The notes below the pieces were generated by a model. The model worked only from the letters and a program-made list of their open reading frames with translations, was not told the DNA's origin and searched no databases. Of a stretch of 25,989 nucleotides of DNA, positions 8,534 through 15,214 are shown one piece after another (within the stretch, counting starts at the first letter, position 1; every line of letters starts with the position of its first letter). Origin of the DNA: a virus. The position numbers and the translations under genes are program-made. The DNA is taken from positions 1 through 25,989 of the IMG/VR virus record IMGVR_UViG_3300009508_000051; one strand, written 5' to 3'.

Positions 8534-8938
8534 TTAGTTATCAAACACAACGGCGCGGAACCTCATTACCCCGTGCCGTGTTATGCCATCATTTTCTGCT
8601 AGTGTTGTGCTGAACTCTTGTCGGCAGTTCACTAGCGATGCACCTGATACAGTTATATCAGTATTGTGGAGGTTTTCATATACACTCTCCATAATTTCTT
8701 TGATCTCACGTTTCCCGCGATATTGCGACCACACATGGATTGTTATTGTGTGCTCAACAGCATCCTTTGTTTTAGTGCCGCTGTTGGCTGTAGTTTCCTC
8801 TCCAATCAGCACATATGGATATGTTGAATTCTGTGGAGGGTCATCAAAAATACTCACTGCGGCAGCGCTTACCCCAGTAACATTGCCATCGAGTGTGGAA
8901 AATATAGCCTTTTGAAGTTCCCATGAGTGCAATGACAT
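8534..8938 (-). CDS. Tail completion / terminator protein (DUF3168)
   Basis: A 134-residue protein with the DUF3168 pattern: ELQKAIFSTLDG at the N-terminus, then VSIFDDPPQNSTYPYVLIGEE (about 27-48), HTITIHVWSQYRGKREIKEIMESVYENLH, and RFRAVVFDN at the C-terminus. Family knowledge places it as the tail terminator that caps the tail tube and joins it to the head closure proteins. It lies between the HK97 gp10-like gene and the tail tube gene, the standard order. Confidence 0.88.
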   Translation of the reverse strand: MSLHSWELQKAIFSTLDGNVTGVSAAAVSIFDDPPQNSTYPYVLIGEETTANSGTKTKDAVEHTITIHVWSQYRGKREIKEIMESVYENLHNTDITVSGASLVNCRQEFSTTLAENDGITRHGVMRFRAVVFDN

Positions 8939-8947
8939 CAGACACCT

Positions 8948-9346
8948 CTAGCTTTTAATTTTGCATACATCGCAATTATTTTTTTTTCTGTTTTCCTCAA
9001 GGGCTGGCTGAAGGAAAGGACGCGCCCTCATATTACGAGTGCCAAACTCCACTGACGCTGAATATTCAGCGCGGCTTTTTACACTTGGACCCTTATCATC
9101 AGCATCTTTTTGAATAAAAATATTGCTGGCCAAATACCCAGTGTCACTATTTGGAGGCTTGCCGGGGGCTGACGCAGTGTGCTTCCCATATGTCTTTCCA
9201 GATGATCCGTGCTGTTGGATAGATTTGACCGCTGTATTCCTAACCATATTGGCACCACGTTCTATGATGCTTTCAACTTGCTTCTCATATTTGGACATCA
9301 CAATTCGTGATTTATTTATTCTTTTGGTTGTGGCTCTAATGGTCAT
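8948..9346 (-). CDS. HK97 gp10-like head-tail joining protein
   Basis: A 132-residue protein from the ATG at 9346, chosen because it makes an ATGA overlap with the previous stop; the longer reading adds seven residues inside the neighbour. It shows the HK97 gp10 pattern: a helical N-terminus with EKQVESIIERGANMVRNTAVKSI, the SAPGKPPNSDTGYLASNI motif in the middle, and VEFGTRNMRARPFLQPALEE near the end. Role: neck or tail-joining component. The C-terminal tail with two cysteines (NNCDVCKIKS) is unusual for the family. Confidence 0.88.
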   Translation of the reverse strand: MTIRATTKRINKSRIVMSKYEKQVESIIERGANMVRNTAVKSIQQHGSSGKTYGKHTASAPGKPPNSDTGYLASNIFIQKDADDKGPSVKSRAEYSASVEFGTRNMRARPFLQPALEENRKKNNCDVCKIKS

Positions 9347-9696
9347 GTCGGAACGCCCTCCTCGCAATCAAATTCAATATACTTTGAGCGATTGTCTATG
9401 TTCAAAACGCCCCGAATATTGAATGTGCGAGTGCCAGACACCCCGTCCTCAATGTAATTATAAATTATCCGGTCAGCCGCTATAACACCCCTGCGATAGC
9501 GTGTTGTTATTTTGTGCCGTATAACTTGTCTGAGTTGATTGTCCTGCCCAAAGGCGCTCTCCTTGGCGCTTACAGGCTTTATATCAGCATACATATCTGC
9601 AATCTTAGTCCATGCGATAGTTGCGCCTCCGCCACCATCACTTGTTTCAGCCTTGGATTGAAGCTGAATTCTAAACCTCATTGCCCCGATACCCAT
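9343..9696 (-). CDS. Head closure / head-tail adaptor (SPP1 gp16-like)
   Basis: A 117-residue beta-barrel-type head closure protein. MRFRIQLQSKAETSDGGGGATIAWTKIADMYADIKPVSAKE is the standard N-terminal pattern of the phage head-tail joining family (M-x-R-x-x-I-x-x-Q, then W, then A-x-I-x-P), followed by RHKITTRYRRGVIAADRII and a terminal strand. ATG overlaps the preceding stop as TAATG. Translation may start at the second methionine (MRFRIQ) five residues later; both are close to the overlap. Confidence 0.9.
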   Translation of the reverse strand: MGIGAMRFRIQLQSKAETSDGGGGATIAWTKIADMYADIKPVSAKESAFGQDNQLRQVIRHKITTRYRRGVIAADRIIYNYIEDGVSGTRTFNIRGVLNIDNRSKYIEFDCEEGVPT

Positions 9697-10364
9697 TAAA
9701 TTGACCCTGTTTTAAGCATCTTGTTATAGGCTGAAGTATTGAAGCGCAAAACTCTGTATGGGTCTAATAAAGCCCTCAATACAGGCGGAGATTGCATCCC
9801 AGCTTCATTGTCTCCCCGGTGTTCGTAAAGAAAAGCAATATATTGCAGGATGGCAACTTTAATAGCCTCTGGGGTTGCGCTTGGATTGCTTCCGTATCCG
9901 GCTGTGAAATTAATCTCTAAACCGTTTGCGGCCCTGAGATCGGTTGGATAAGTCCCACCATCCCGAAGAACAACTTTCGCTGGCTCTGAAAATGTATCTA
10001 CAAAGTAATTTGATGCGGCCCAAGTGTATTGGGTATCATCGTCAGAATAATACTTAATGCTTTCGACAGAAATTACCGGGGCCGCTGCAAGCTCAATGTG
10101 ATCCAAATAGGCTACGTTGGACGGGCCTGTTCTCATACCCTCCCATAAGGGGCTTTCAAGCTCACGCGCACCATCCAACATCATCTGGCAAGTGCGGCTA
10201 ACAAGGAAGCGTCCTGTGTAGTTTTCGGCCCAATCAGTTGCGGCTTGGATATAGGCGCGAACCAAGCTGTCATCTACATCATCATCGAGGCGCAAGTGAT
10301 TACGCGCCTCTGTCCGGCTGACAGGCGTTGCGGCTGGCCCGGTAACAATCTTCAAACCACTCAT
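9696..10364 (-). CDS. Head-tail connector (HK97 gp6-like)
   Basis: A 222-residue protein of the gp6 connector class: VTGPAATPVSRTEARNHLRLD at the N-terminus, a helix with DDSLVRAYIQAATDWAENYTGR (about 30-55), SIKYYSDDD, LEINFTAGYG and a C-terminal helix LQYIAFLYEHRGDN. These proteins form a ring under the portal. Its position after the capsid and before the head closure gene is canonical. Confidence 0.92.
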   Translation of the reverse strand: MSGLKIVTGPAATPVSRTEARNHLRLDDDVDDSLVRAYIQAATDWAENYTGRFLVSRTCQMMLDGARELESPLWEGMRTGPSNVAYLDHIELAAAPVISVESIKYYSDDDTQYTWAASNYFVDTFSEPAKVVLRDGGTYPTDLRAANGLEINFTAGYGSNPSATPEAIKVAILQYIAFLYEHRGDNEAGMQSPPVLRALLDPYRVLRFNTSAYNKMLKTGSI

Positions 10365-10387
10365 TAGCCTATCTCCGTTTTAATTTA

Positions 10388-10615
10388 TTAGGACTTTTTG
10401 GCGCTCTTTTTGGGAGCAGCTTTCTTTGCCTTGGTCTCAGGAACGGCAGCATTTCCACCAATTTCGTTCGCAAGTCCCGATTTAACAAAACCCTGAAGGA
10501 CTTTCTTCTCCCAAGCCTCTGTTGCTGTATATTCTTCACCAGCCATAAAGCGTTTGGTGGATGCACCATCCTCCCGGTTGATCCCAGCGGCGCTTTTAAC
10601 CATCATAATCTTCAT
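10388..10615 (-). CDS. Small lysine-rich head-region protein
   Basis: A 75-residue protein between the major capsid and connector genes. Residues 1-55 (VKSAAGINREDGAST...FMAGEEYTATEAWEKKVLQGFVKSGLANEIGG) resemble small proteins found in the same place in many alphaproteobacterial prophages. The C-terminal 20 residues are lysine/alanine/proline repeats. Function unknown; a head decoration or DNA-contact role could be proposed from position and charge, but nothing in the sequence proves it. Confidence 0.65.
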   Translation of the reverse strand: MKIMMVKSAAGINREDGASTKRFMAGEEYTATEAWEKKVLQGFVKSGLANEIGGNAAVPETKAKKAAPKKSAKKS

Positions 10616-10637
10616 ATCAAATCTCCAAGAAAGGAAT

Positions 10638-10661
10638 GGGGAAGGCCGTTAAGCCCTCCCC
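10638..10661 (-). terminator. Stem-loop after the major capsid gene
   Basis: Nine bases downstream of the capsid stop, the minus strand can form a stem of GGGGAGGGC with GCCTTCCCC (one mismatch) around a 6-base loop, followed by ATTCCTTTCTT. It may be a partial terminator or an mRNA-stabilising hairpin that raises capsid yield relative to downstream genes. The T tract is interrupted, so read-through is expected. Confidence 0.5.
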
Positions 10662-10669
10662 TTGGTTGC

Positions 10670-11890
10670 TTAGGATGCAGCCATTGTCAGTGCGCGCATG
10701 GCTTCAGCCAATACCACTTCACCACCTACGCGGCGGCGAGCGATGTAACGCACGTTGCCTGTGGATGCTTGTGAATAGGGGTCACGCAGAACTGAGAGTG
10801 CCACACGATCAACGATCATGTAGCCACGGCGATAGTCACCGAATACCACTGGTTTAGCAGAGGCAGCGATGTCAGCCATGTCTACAGCTTCAACATAGGC
10901 GTGGCCCAAAATGGTATTTGGGAGGCCAGATTGACCGGAGAAACCAGTCTGGAAGATGTACTGACCAGCAGTATCTTTCAGCTTGCGAATTTCACCGAGA
11001 GTTGTCCGGTTCAGCATAAATGCTGCGTTACGGGCATACTCAGACTGAAGGCCATGCACCAAGTCCATCAGGTCATCTGTTGCGATTGCAGCAGCAGCAG
11101 CAGCAGTTGTTGAAGCGACTGTGGAGCCGTCCAAGATACCTGTTGGTTTGTTTGTGCCGTTACCTGTCAAGAACGCTGCGCCTTCGGCTTTTGCAAATTG
11201 CTCTGCAAATTCAGTGTTCATTTCAGCTTCCAGATCAAACACGCTGTCTTCAAGCAATGCACCAGAAATATCAACCAAAGCATAAAGCTCATGGGTTGGG
11301 ATGGTGTTCAAAGAAGTTGTGTAGCCAGTGGTCTCTGTGCGAGAACCGGCTTCAGCAGTCCATGCGGCAGCGAATGTCGCTGTTTTGCTTGGAACTTCAA
11401 TTTCTTTGTTGGATGTCTGACGAACACGGGCAACAGAGCGAACTGGGGAGATTTCAGAAATCACCTTGATAAGCTCATTGACGTACTCAGCAGGGGCCAA
11501 GTTACCAGCAGTGGCAGCAGTGCCAACAGTCAAGGCTTTCACCTCTTCTGGAGCCATGTTTTCCTGACCTTTGCGCATGAAGCTGTCCCATGCCTTCAAA
11601 GACAAATCGACTTCTTTAGCTTCCATTGCATTGGCTGGACGCTTGAGCATTGTTTCGATGTCATTCAACTTTGCTTCAAAACCCTCAGCGTGTTTTTGCT
11701 GTTGGGTGATGGCTTGGTTGATGTTCTCGAACTTGTCCAGATCAGCTTCGATCTTTGCAAGTTTTTGCTCAGTCATTGGATCGGCTGTGCCTTTGGCTTC
11801 GATTTCAGCCAAGCGAGTGTCATTTACCTTTTTGAATTCTTCAAAGGCACCTGCCATCGCTTCAACGGCTGTTTTTACTTCGTTTTCCAT
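10670..11890 (-). CDS. Major capsid protein (HK97 gp5 family)
   Basis: A 406-residue HK97-fold capsid protein. Residues 1-110 form a charged, coiled-coil delta/scaffold domain (with KKVNDTRLAEIEAKG). The mature part starts around 115-125 and contains EYVNELIKVISEISPVRSVARV, TAAWTAEAGSRTET, LTGNGTNKPTGIL (about 245) and the C-terminal FGDYRRGYMIVDR and RDPYS segments, all typical. The adjacent prohead protease probably removes the delta domain. Alanine codons at 11,085-11,106 form a short GCT/GCA run that may be length-variable. No turret or fused Ig domain is visible. Confidence 0.95.
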   Translation of the reverse strand: MENEVKTAVEAMAGAFEEFKKVNDTRLAEIEAKGTADPMTEQKLAKIEADLDKFENINQAITQQQKHAEGFEAKLNDIETMLKRPANAMEAKEVDLSLKAWDSFMRKGQENMAPEEVKALTVGTAATAGNLAPAEYVNELIKVISEISPVRSVARVRQTSNKEIEVPSKTATFAAAWTAEAGSRTETTGYTTSLNTIPTHELYALVDISGALLEDSVFDLEAEMNTEFAEQFAKAEGAAFLTGNGTNKPTGILDGSTVASTTAAAAAAIATDDLMDLVHGLQSEYARNAAFMLNRTTLGEIRKLKDTAGQYIFQTGFSGQSGLPNTILGHAYVEAVDMADIAASAKPVVFGDYRRGYMIVDRVALSVLRDPYSQASTGNVRYIARRRVGGEVVLAEAMRALTMAAS

Positions 11891-11906
11891 TTGGAAAATC
11901 CTTCCG

Positions 11907-12614
11907 TTAAGATTTTAGGATGTTGGTAAGGCTTGTGAGAGCCTCAAGGACTTTAGGCGTTTCCTCTTTCACAGCATCCCGCTGTTCCAGTGCCTTGGTA
12001 ACGGCAGATGCCGCTGCCTTTGCTTCAGTGCGAGACAGGTTCCCTTCATCCCGAAGGAATTGCTCCCATTCCCGAACCGAGCGTTCTGTGCCTTTGACCG
12101 CTTGAACCCGTGCGCGTGGGTTCATTGGGAATGTGACAGCAGAAATCTCCATAAGATCAACTGATTTCAAACGGCGAGTTTTGCCCTTTTCATCATAATC
12201 AACTTGCTTTGGGTCAACACGATAGCCGATTGATAAGCCATCTAATGCGCCCATTTTCATCAATTCATAAACTTCACGGCCTCGCTGCGTCCCCATTGCA
12301 AGGCGACCTTTAACTTTTAAACCGCGATCATCCTCAATGATTTCATCGAATACGCCGATTGGCTCGTCTGATTTGTGTTGATACAGTAGCTTTACAGCCT
12401 TTGCGCCCTTGCGCCCAATTGACTTGGCAAAAGCTCCAGCCTCAATTACATCGCCGCCAAGGTCTTTATTCCCAAAAATAGAGCCGTAGCCAGAGAATGT
12501 ACCATCGTCATCTTCAGACGTTTCAGCCTTATATTCAAAAGCAATGTCAATTTTTTCTGACTTAGCTTCTTGATTGGCAATGTACTCTTCTACATCAATT
12601 TGTTCATTACTCAT
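11907..12614 (-). CDS. Prohead maturation protease (HK97 gp4-like, U35/S78)
   Basis: A 235-residue serine protease that cleaves the capsid delta domain. The expected triad is visible: His80 in LLYQHKSDEPIG, Ser128 in GLSIGYR and Glu156 in LMEISAVTFPMNP. The N-terminal domain has the usual FSGYGSIFGNKDLGGDVIEAGAF pattern. The C-terminal region (REWEQFLRDEG..SRTEAKAAAS) is the motif often kept in this family as a self-cleaved or capsid-contact tail. A GAGGGCGG SD precedes the ATG. Its position before the capsid gene is canonical. Confidence 0.95.
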   Translation of the reverse strand: MSNEQIDVEEYIANQEAKSEKIDIAFEYKAETSEDDDGTFSGYGSIFGNKDLGGDVIEAGAFAKSIGRKGAKAVKLLYQHKSDEPIGVFDEIIEDDRGLKVKGRLAMGTQRGREVYELMKMGALDGLSIGYRVDPKQVDYDEKGKTRRLKSVDLMEISAVTFPMNPRARVQAVKGTERSVREWEQFLRDEGNLSRTEAKAAASAVTKALEQRDAVKEETPKVLEALTSLTNILKS

Positions 12615-12664
12615 TTTACCGCCCTCAAATTGGGTAAGACCTCAAGATCAGTTACATTGACCCA

Positions 12665-12693
12665 AAGATAACTCATTTCTGTTTTTTGAGCAA
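12665..12693 (-). promoter_or_regulatory. Candidate promoter before the prohead protease
   Basis: In the 80-base gap between the MuF and protease genes the minus strand has TTGCTC (12,688-12,693), 17 bases, then TATCTT (12,665-12,670). This is a plausible sigma70-like promoter that could add transcription for head genes downstream of the cassette. Match quality is moderate. Confidence 0.3.
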
Positions 12694-12694
12694 G

Positions 12695-13480
12695 TTACTC
12701 GTCGATTATGTCGTCTTCTGGCGACACATACAGCAAAACACAGCGGCAATTGATGGTGTTTGCAGCCCCACCCCTACTGTCGCCCGGTCTGGCCATTGAA
12801 ACAGGCCCAAAATCGCTTGGAACCTGAAAATCCTCATTCATGGGTATTATTGTACCATTCATTGCAGAATGTCCACCGCGAGTTCGATCATCAGAAACCG
12901 AAACCCATTGCTTTTGAAGCTCAGGGATACCCATGGTCTTTGCTACTTCATGGTTGGCGTAACTAGCAGCATTATGCGTCTCAGTTCTCGCAATCGTTGC
13001 TGACCGATTTTTTGAATATTGCCCTCGAGTAGATTGATAAATTGCATCAGCTACGGCGCGAACCCCAAGACCTTCCGCCTCATTCTCTAAAAGGACTGAG
13101 ATCAAACGCGCCCTTGTTGTTCTTGAAATCCTACTGACAGCCTCAAGACCAAATATCTTTATGTAATCACGAATGAGAGTTTCAAATTGGCTTTCCTGTT
13201 TCAAATTGCGCAGAAGCCTTAGACCGAATTCATCAATTACCGCACGATAGTGGGGCTCAAGAACTGAAAGGATTTTACCTTGGATCAAAGTCCCTGTGAG
13301 ATCGACAGAGCCTCTTTCCAAATATTCACGCCTTGCAATGTCGCCTATCTGTGAAAATTGCGTGATTAGATTGAGGGTCAGCTTGCGCTCAAACGCTTGC
13401 CTAACTCGCATCTGTTCGATGACTTCTTTTCTGGCGCTGTATTTTGAACCGCCAGCCTGTTTGAAATTATGCACTGCCAT
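12695..13480 (-). CDS. Minor head protein, MuF-type
   Basis: A 261-residue phage minor head protein. The C-terminal MuF domain is clear: RSATIARTETHNAASYAN (about 159-176), DDRTRGGHSAMNG (197-209), NEDF, and NTINCRC (241-247). The N-terminal 150 residues are helical. Family role: a few copies sit near the portal and may be injected with the DNA. It would normally follow the portal gene directly, but here the portal lies 2.2 kb away behind a cassette of small genes. The SD before the ATG is weak. Confidence 0.92.
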   Translation of the reverse strand: MAVHNFKQAGGSKYSARKEVIEQMRVRQAFERKLTLNLITQFSQIGDIARREYLERGSVDLTGTLIQGKILSVLEPHYRAVIDEFGLRLLRNLKQESQFETLIRDYIKIFGLEAVSRISRTTRARLISVLLENEAEGLGVRAVADAIYQSTRGQYSKNRSATIARTETHNAASYANHEVAKTMGIPELQKQWVSVSDDRTRGGHSAMNGTIIPMNEDFQVPSDFGPVSMARPGDSRGGAANTINCRCVLLYVSPEDDIIDE

Positions 13481-13498
13481 AGGCAGACTATATCATGT

Positions 13499-13705
13499 TT
13501 AATCGTCAATTGAAGCAATAAACGCCTTGCCCTCTTCAACCCATTGTTCGAGGCTCAAATGGTTCAAGCGAGAAACATATACGCAGCGATCCATGTAATA
13601 ACCATAGCCGCCCTCTGAGAACAGGAAGTAAAAATAATCCTCTCCTACCTCCAAGGATATACGATCATCATTGAGTGCCTTTAATATCGCCGCTCTGGTG
13701 GTCAT
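13499..13705 (-). CDS. Small hypothetical protein, cassette gene
   Basis: A 68-residue acidic protein with an aromatic-rich centre (DYFYFLFSEGGYGYYMDR). Its ATG overlaps the stop of the membrane-peptide gene as ATGA, so the two are translationally coupled. No known motif. It is the last gene before MuF and ends 19 bases upstream of it. Confidence 0.6.
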   Translation of the reverse strand: MTTRAAILKALNDDRISLEVGEDYFYFLFSEGGYGYYMDRCVYVSRLNHLSLEQWVEEGKAFIASIDD

Positions 13706-13794
13706 AGCATCACCATAAGGCGGTCAATATTAATCGCTCCAATTACCAATATAATTGTAAATATTACTGCGATCATTGTGTCTTGCTTGTCCAT
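13702..13794 (-). CDS. 30-residue single-span membrane peptide
   Basis: A short reading frame not normally called: MDKQDTMIAV then IFTIILVIGAINIDRLMVML. Residues 7-22 form one hydrophobic helix, with a charged N-terminus. The start follows the stop of the preceding gene by four bases, with AAGGGG and AGGG upstream, and the stop overlaps the next ATG as ATGA, so it fits exactly into the chain of coupled genes. Function unknown; small spans of this kind can be holin or antiholin-like, superinfection-exclusion or envelope-modulating peptides. Confidence 0.55.
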   Translation of the reverse strand: MDKQDTMIAVIFTIILVIGAINIDRLMVML

Positions 13795-13798
13795 ATCC

Positions 13799-13993
13799 CT
13801 AACCCCTTTTCCTAAGTTCATCTGAGAAAGTCATGCCTTGGTCAGCATAATAGTTTTCTTTCTCTGGGTTCCAGCCCTTCATGGCTTCCCGTGCGCTGCG
13901 ACAATCAGCAATGATATATTCCAATTCAGAAACGGTCGCCTTCTTCGCCTTGGCAGTCCAGTTCTTAAAGTCTTGTGCAGTTGCGCCGCTCAT
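13799..13993 (-). CDS. Small hypothetical protein, cassette gene
   Basis: A 64-residue protein ending YYADQGMTFSDELRKRG. The pattern of a helical SELEYIIADCRSAREAM segment followed by a YADQxxTxxDELRxR end occurs in small proteins of several marine phages, as far as I can recall, without known function. It has a strong SD (AAGGAG, seven bases before ATG) and is the first gene after the promoter at 14,025-14,053. Confidence 0.65.
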   Translation of the reverse strand: MSGATAQDFKNWTAKAKKATVSELEYIIADCRSAREAMKGWNPEKENYYADQGMTFSDELRKRG

Positions 13994-14021
13994 TGGGTGT
14001 CTCCTTATTGCTGCCCATAAA

Positions 14022-14036
14022 GTTAATATAATTAAC
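14022..14036. promoter_or_regulatory. Palindromic operator-like site A
   Basis: GTTAATATAATTAAC, a perfect inverted repeat with six-base arms, lies directly over the -10 box of the minus-strand promoter. Its minus-strand reading differs at one of 15 bases from the site at 14,883-14,897. A protein bound here should block the promoter. Confidence 0.5.
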
Positions 14037-14053
14037 AGTCGCTATAAGTTCAA
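14025..14053 (-). promoter_or_regulatory. Promoter of the leftward cassette genes
   Basis: Minus strand: TTGAAC (14,048-14,053), a 17-base spacer, then TATATT (14,025-14,030). This is one of the best sigma70-like promoters in the window. It would drive the 64-residue, membrane-peptide and 68-residue genes and probably MuF and the downstream head and tail genes. Confidence 0.6.
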
Positions 14054-14061
14054 CCCCAAAA

Positions 14062-14076
14062 GTGAATTATTTTAAC
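14062..14076. promoter_or_regulatory. Operator-like site E
   Basis: GTGAATTATTTTAAC differs at one of 15 bases from the site at 14,883-14,897. It is just upstream of the -35 box of the leftward promoter and its centre is 40 bases from that of site A, about four helical turns, so the two could be bound cooperatively. Confidence 0.45.
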
Positions 14077-14091
14077 TTTTTTTTGAGGGTC

Positions 14092-14107
14092 GGGAAGGGG
14101 GCTTCCC
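14092..14107. terminator. GC-rich hairpin downstream of the papain-like gene
   Basis: GGGAAG and CTTCCC around a GGGG loop follow the stop of the 135-residue gene by ten bases on the minus strand. The base run after it on that strand is A-rich, not T-rich, so it is not a canonical intrinsic terminator; it may weaken read-through or protect the 3' end of the mRNA. Confidence 0.35.
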
Positions 14108-14116
14108 CCACTCCCT

Positions 14117-14524
14117 TTAGTGGTTAATTTCATTTACCCAGATGCCATAGACCATCTTATTCGAGCTATCGAAGGTATCTTGAGGAACCCCCTCTATTAC
14201 TGCGCAGTAATGCTTTGACATTCTAGCAATGCAAACACCCTCAGTATCAGACGCTTTGCACTTGCGTCCTTCAAACTTAGGTGCAGTCATCCAAAACCAG
14301 CCGTGCTTGTTAAGGACTTTCTCATAAACAGATTTTGCCAATCCGTTCCTAGCCGACTTCTTGTTGCCAGCGTCTTGATTGGCTTGGGCCAACTCTTTGT
14401 AGCAAGTTTCATAGTCAAGGCCCAGCGCAATAGCCATCGCCCTAACTCCGCAATCACCCGCGCTGCCCTTGCGTCCAGAGGCGGCGCGGCCCCCGTCATT
14501 ATATGTAAAATTTGAATTGGTCAT
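14117..14524 (-). CDS. Papain-like-fold hydrolase candidate
   Basis: A 135-residue protein. The segment SAGDCGVRAMAIALGLDYETCY (about 21-42) fits the nucleophile helix of papain-like folds, with Cys25 after GD. Later MSKHYCAVIEGVPQDTFDSS gives a histidine (105) and an aspartate (116 or 119) in the right order and spacing for a Cys-His-Asp triad, and the C-terminal VYGIWV strand is typical. Phages carry many such proteins, with substrate unknown; peptidase, deamidase or transglutaminase activity are all possible. A strong SD (GGGAGG) lies seven bases upstream of the start. Confidence 0.6.
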   Translation of the reverse strand: MTNSNFTYNDGGRAASGRKGSAGDCGVRAMAIALGLDYETCYKELAQANQDAGNKKSARNGLAKSVYEKVLNKHGWFWMTAPKFEGRKCKASDTEGVCIARMSKHYCAVIEGVPQDTFDSSNKMVYGIWVNEINH

Positions 14525-14565
14525 GTCATGCCCTCCCAGAGCATTGGGGCCGTAACCCCGTTAAG

Positions 14566-14811
14566 TTATCCAGCGAAGTGCTCTTTTACTCCCTCAAAGG
14601 AAGTTCCCATCCATTCGTTCATTGCCTCATTGAATTCTGTATCCATTACCTCTTGGATTGAGGGTCTGCCATGCTCTCCCGCAAGGTCCATCCAAATATC
14701 AGCTTCAATGAAATTGGCGTTCATTTCTTCATTTGATACCCAGTTTTCTGATTTTTGGATCGCCTTGTTAAAAGCTGTATCAAAAAGCTCGATTATATTA
14801 GGGCGTGTCAT
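14566..14811 (-). CDS. Small acidic hypothetical protein, cassette gene
   Basis: An 81-residue acidic helical protein. Two similar segments, around FDTAFNKAIQKSENWV and MDTEFNEAMNEWMG, suggest an internal duplication of a D-T-x-F-N-x-A-x-x-x-W motif. AAGGA lies eight bases before the ATG. It is the first leftward gene from the divergent promoter region and is followed by the papain-like gene after 41 bases. Confidence 0.6.
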   Translation of the reverse strand: MTRPNIIELFDTAFNKAIQKSENWVSNEEMNANFIEADIWMDLAGEHGRPSIQEVMDTEFNEAMNEWMGTSFEGVKEHFAG

Positions 14812-14856
14812 TTCTTTAGTCCTTTCGTTTCTCTCTATATAATATAGGTAGCATTT

Positions 14857-14877
14857 GGTGTTACATATGTCAACACC
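14857..14877 (-). promoter_or_regulatory. Near-palindrome containing a perfect -35 (TTGACA)
   Basis: GGTGTT (14,857-14,862) and AACACC (14,872-14,877) flank the palindromic core ACATATGT, with one base missing from perfect symmetry. On the minus strand the same bases hold TTGACA, 21 bases from TATATT, a spacing too long for an ordinary promoter, with no better -10 at 17. It lies 46 bases before the leftward 81-residue gene and looks like an operator overlapping a -35, possibly for an activator-dependent promoter. Confidence 0.4.
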
Positions 14878-14880
14878 TAT

Positions 14881-14897
14881 TGTTAATTATTTTAACA
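14881..14897. promoter_or_regulatory. Operator-like site B
   Basis: A 17-base inverted repeat with TGTTAA and TTAACA arms around TTATT; its core GTTAATTATTTTAAC is nearly identical to sites A and E. It sits in the middle of the divergent promoter region and upstream of the rightward -35. Confidence 0.5.
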
Positions 14898-14901
14898 AAA
14901 A

Positions 14902-14930
14902 TTGTGCTTGCATTAACTTTTGAGTTAATA
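14902..14930 (+). promoter_or_regulatory. Rightward promoter of the cassette, with overlapping dyad
   Basis: TTGTGC (14,902-14,907), a 17-base spacer and TTAATA (14,925-14,930) precede the first rightward gene by 36 bases. A perfect dyad ATTAACT-TTTG-AGTTAAT (14,912-14,929) covers spacer and -10 and could be another operator. An alternative reading with TTGCAT and TATATC has a 15-base spacer. Confidence 0.5.
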
Positions 14931-14965
14931 TATCAAACTAACAAGGAAGCCAGAAAGGACAAGAA

Positions 14966-15214
14966 ATGATTACTGAGACCATTTACCGATTTAGAGTTGA
15001 ATACCATGATGACCTGCCTCAAGGCCATAAGGACGCTTATATTGCACGGGGAATTGACCCAGATAATATCTGGAACCTATCCGCGTCTTTTGACAACCTG
15101 CAAGATGCTTGCGATTACATGGCCGAAGAGTTTGACCAGATTGATTGGAGAACATGGCGCATAGTTGACCAGAAGCGCAGAACTTGGACCCAACGTAAAG
15201 GAGAAATGCTATGA
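14966..15214 (+). CDS. Hypothetical protein, first gene of the rightward cassette operon
   Basis: An 82-residue protein, aromatic and acidic (IYRFRVEYHDDLPQGHKDAY, later DNLQDACDYMAEEFDQIDWRTWRIVDQ). It looks like a small alpha/beta domain. The SD AAAGGACAAG lies just upstream, the same leader as used in the early region at 25,155-25,165. Its stop overlaps the next ATG. Not recognised; transcribed against the late genes, so a lysogenic or early moron-type function is plausible. Confidence 0.65.
   Translation: MITETIYRFRVEYHDDLPQGHKDAYIARGIDPDNIWNLSASFDNLQDACDYMAEEFDQIDWRTWRIVDQKRRTWTQRKGEML

Noticed and set aside
11085-11106. GCA trinucleotide run as a phase-variable repeat
   Set aside because: In-frame alanine codons in the capsid; length change would not switch the gene off.
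11198-11929. Long plus-strand open frame opposite the capsid gene (243 codons)
   Set aside because: Antisense to a certain capsid gene, Cys/Phe-rich shadow composition, no SD; a by-product of capsid codon usage.
14092-14107. Canonical terminator at the GC-rich hairpin
   Set aside because: The run after the stem on the minus strand is A-rich, and no plus-strand gene ends there; kept only as a weak hairpin.
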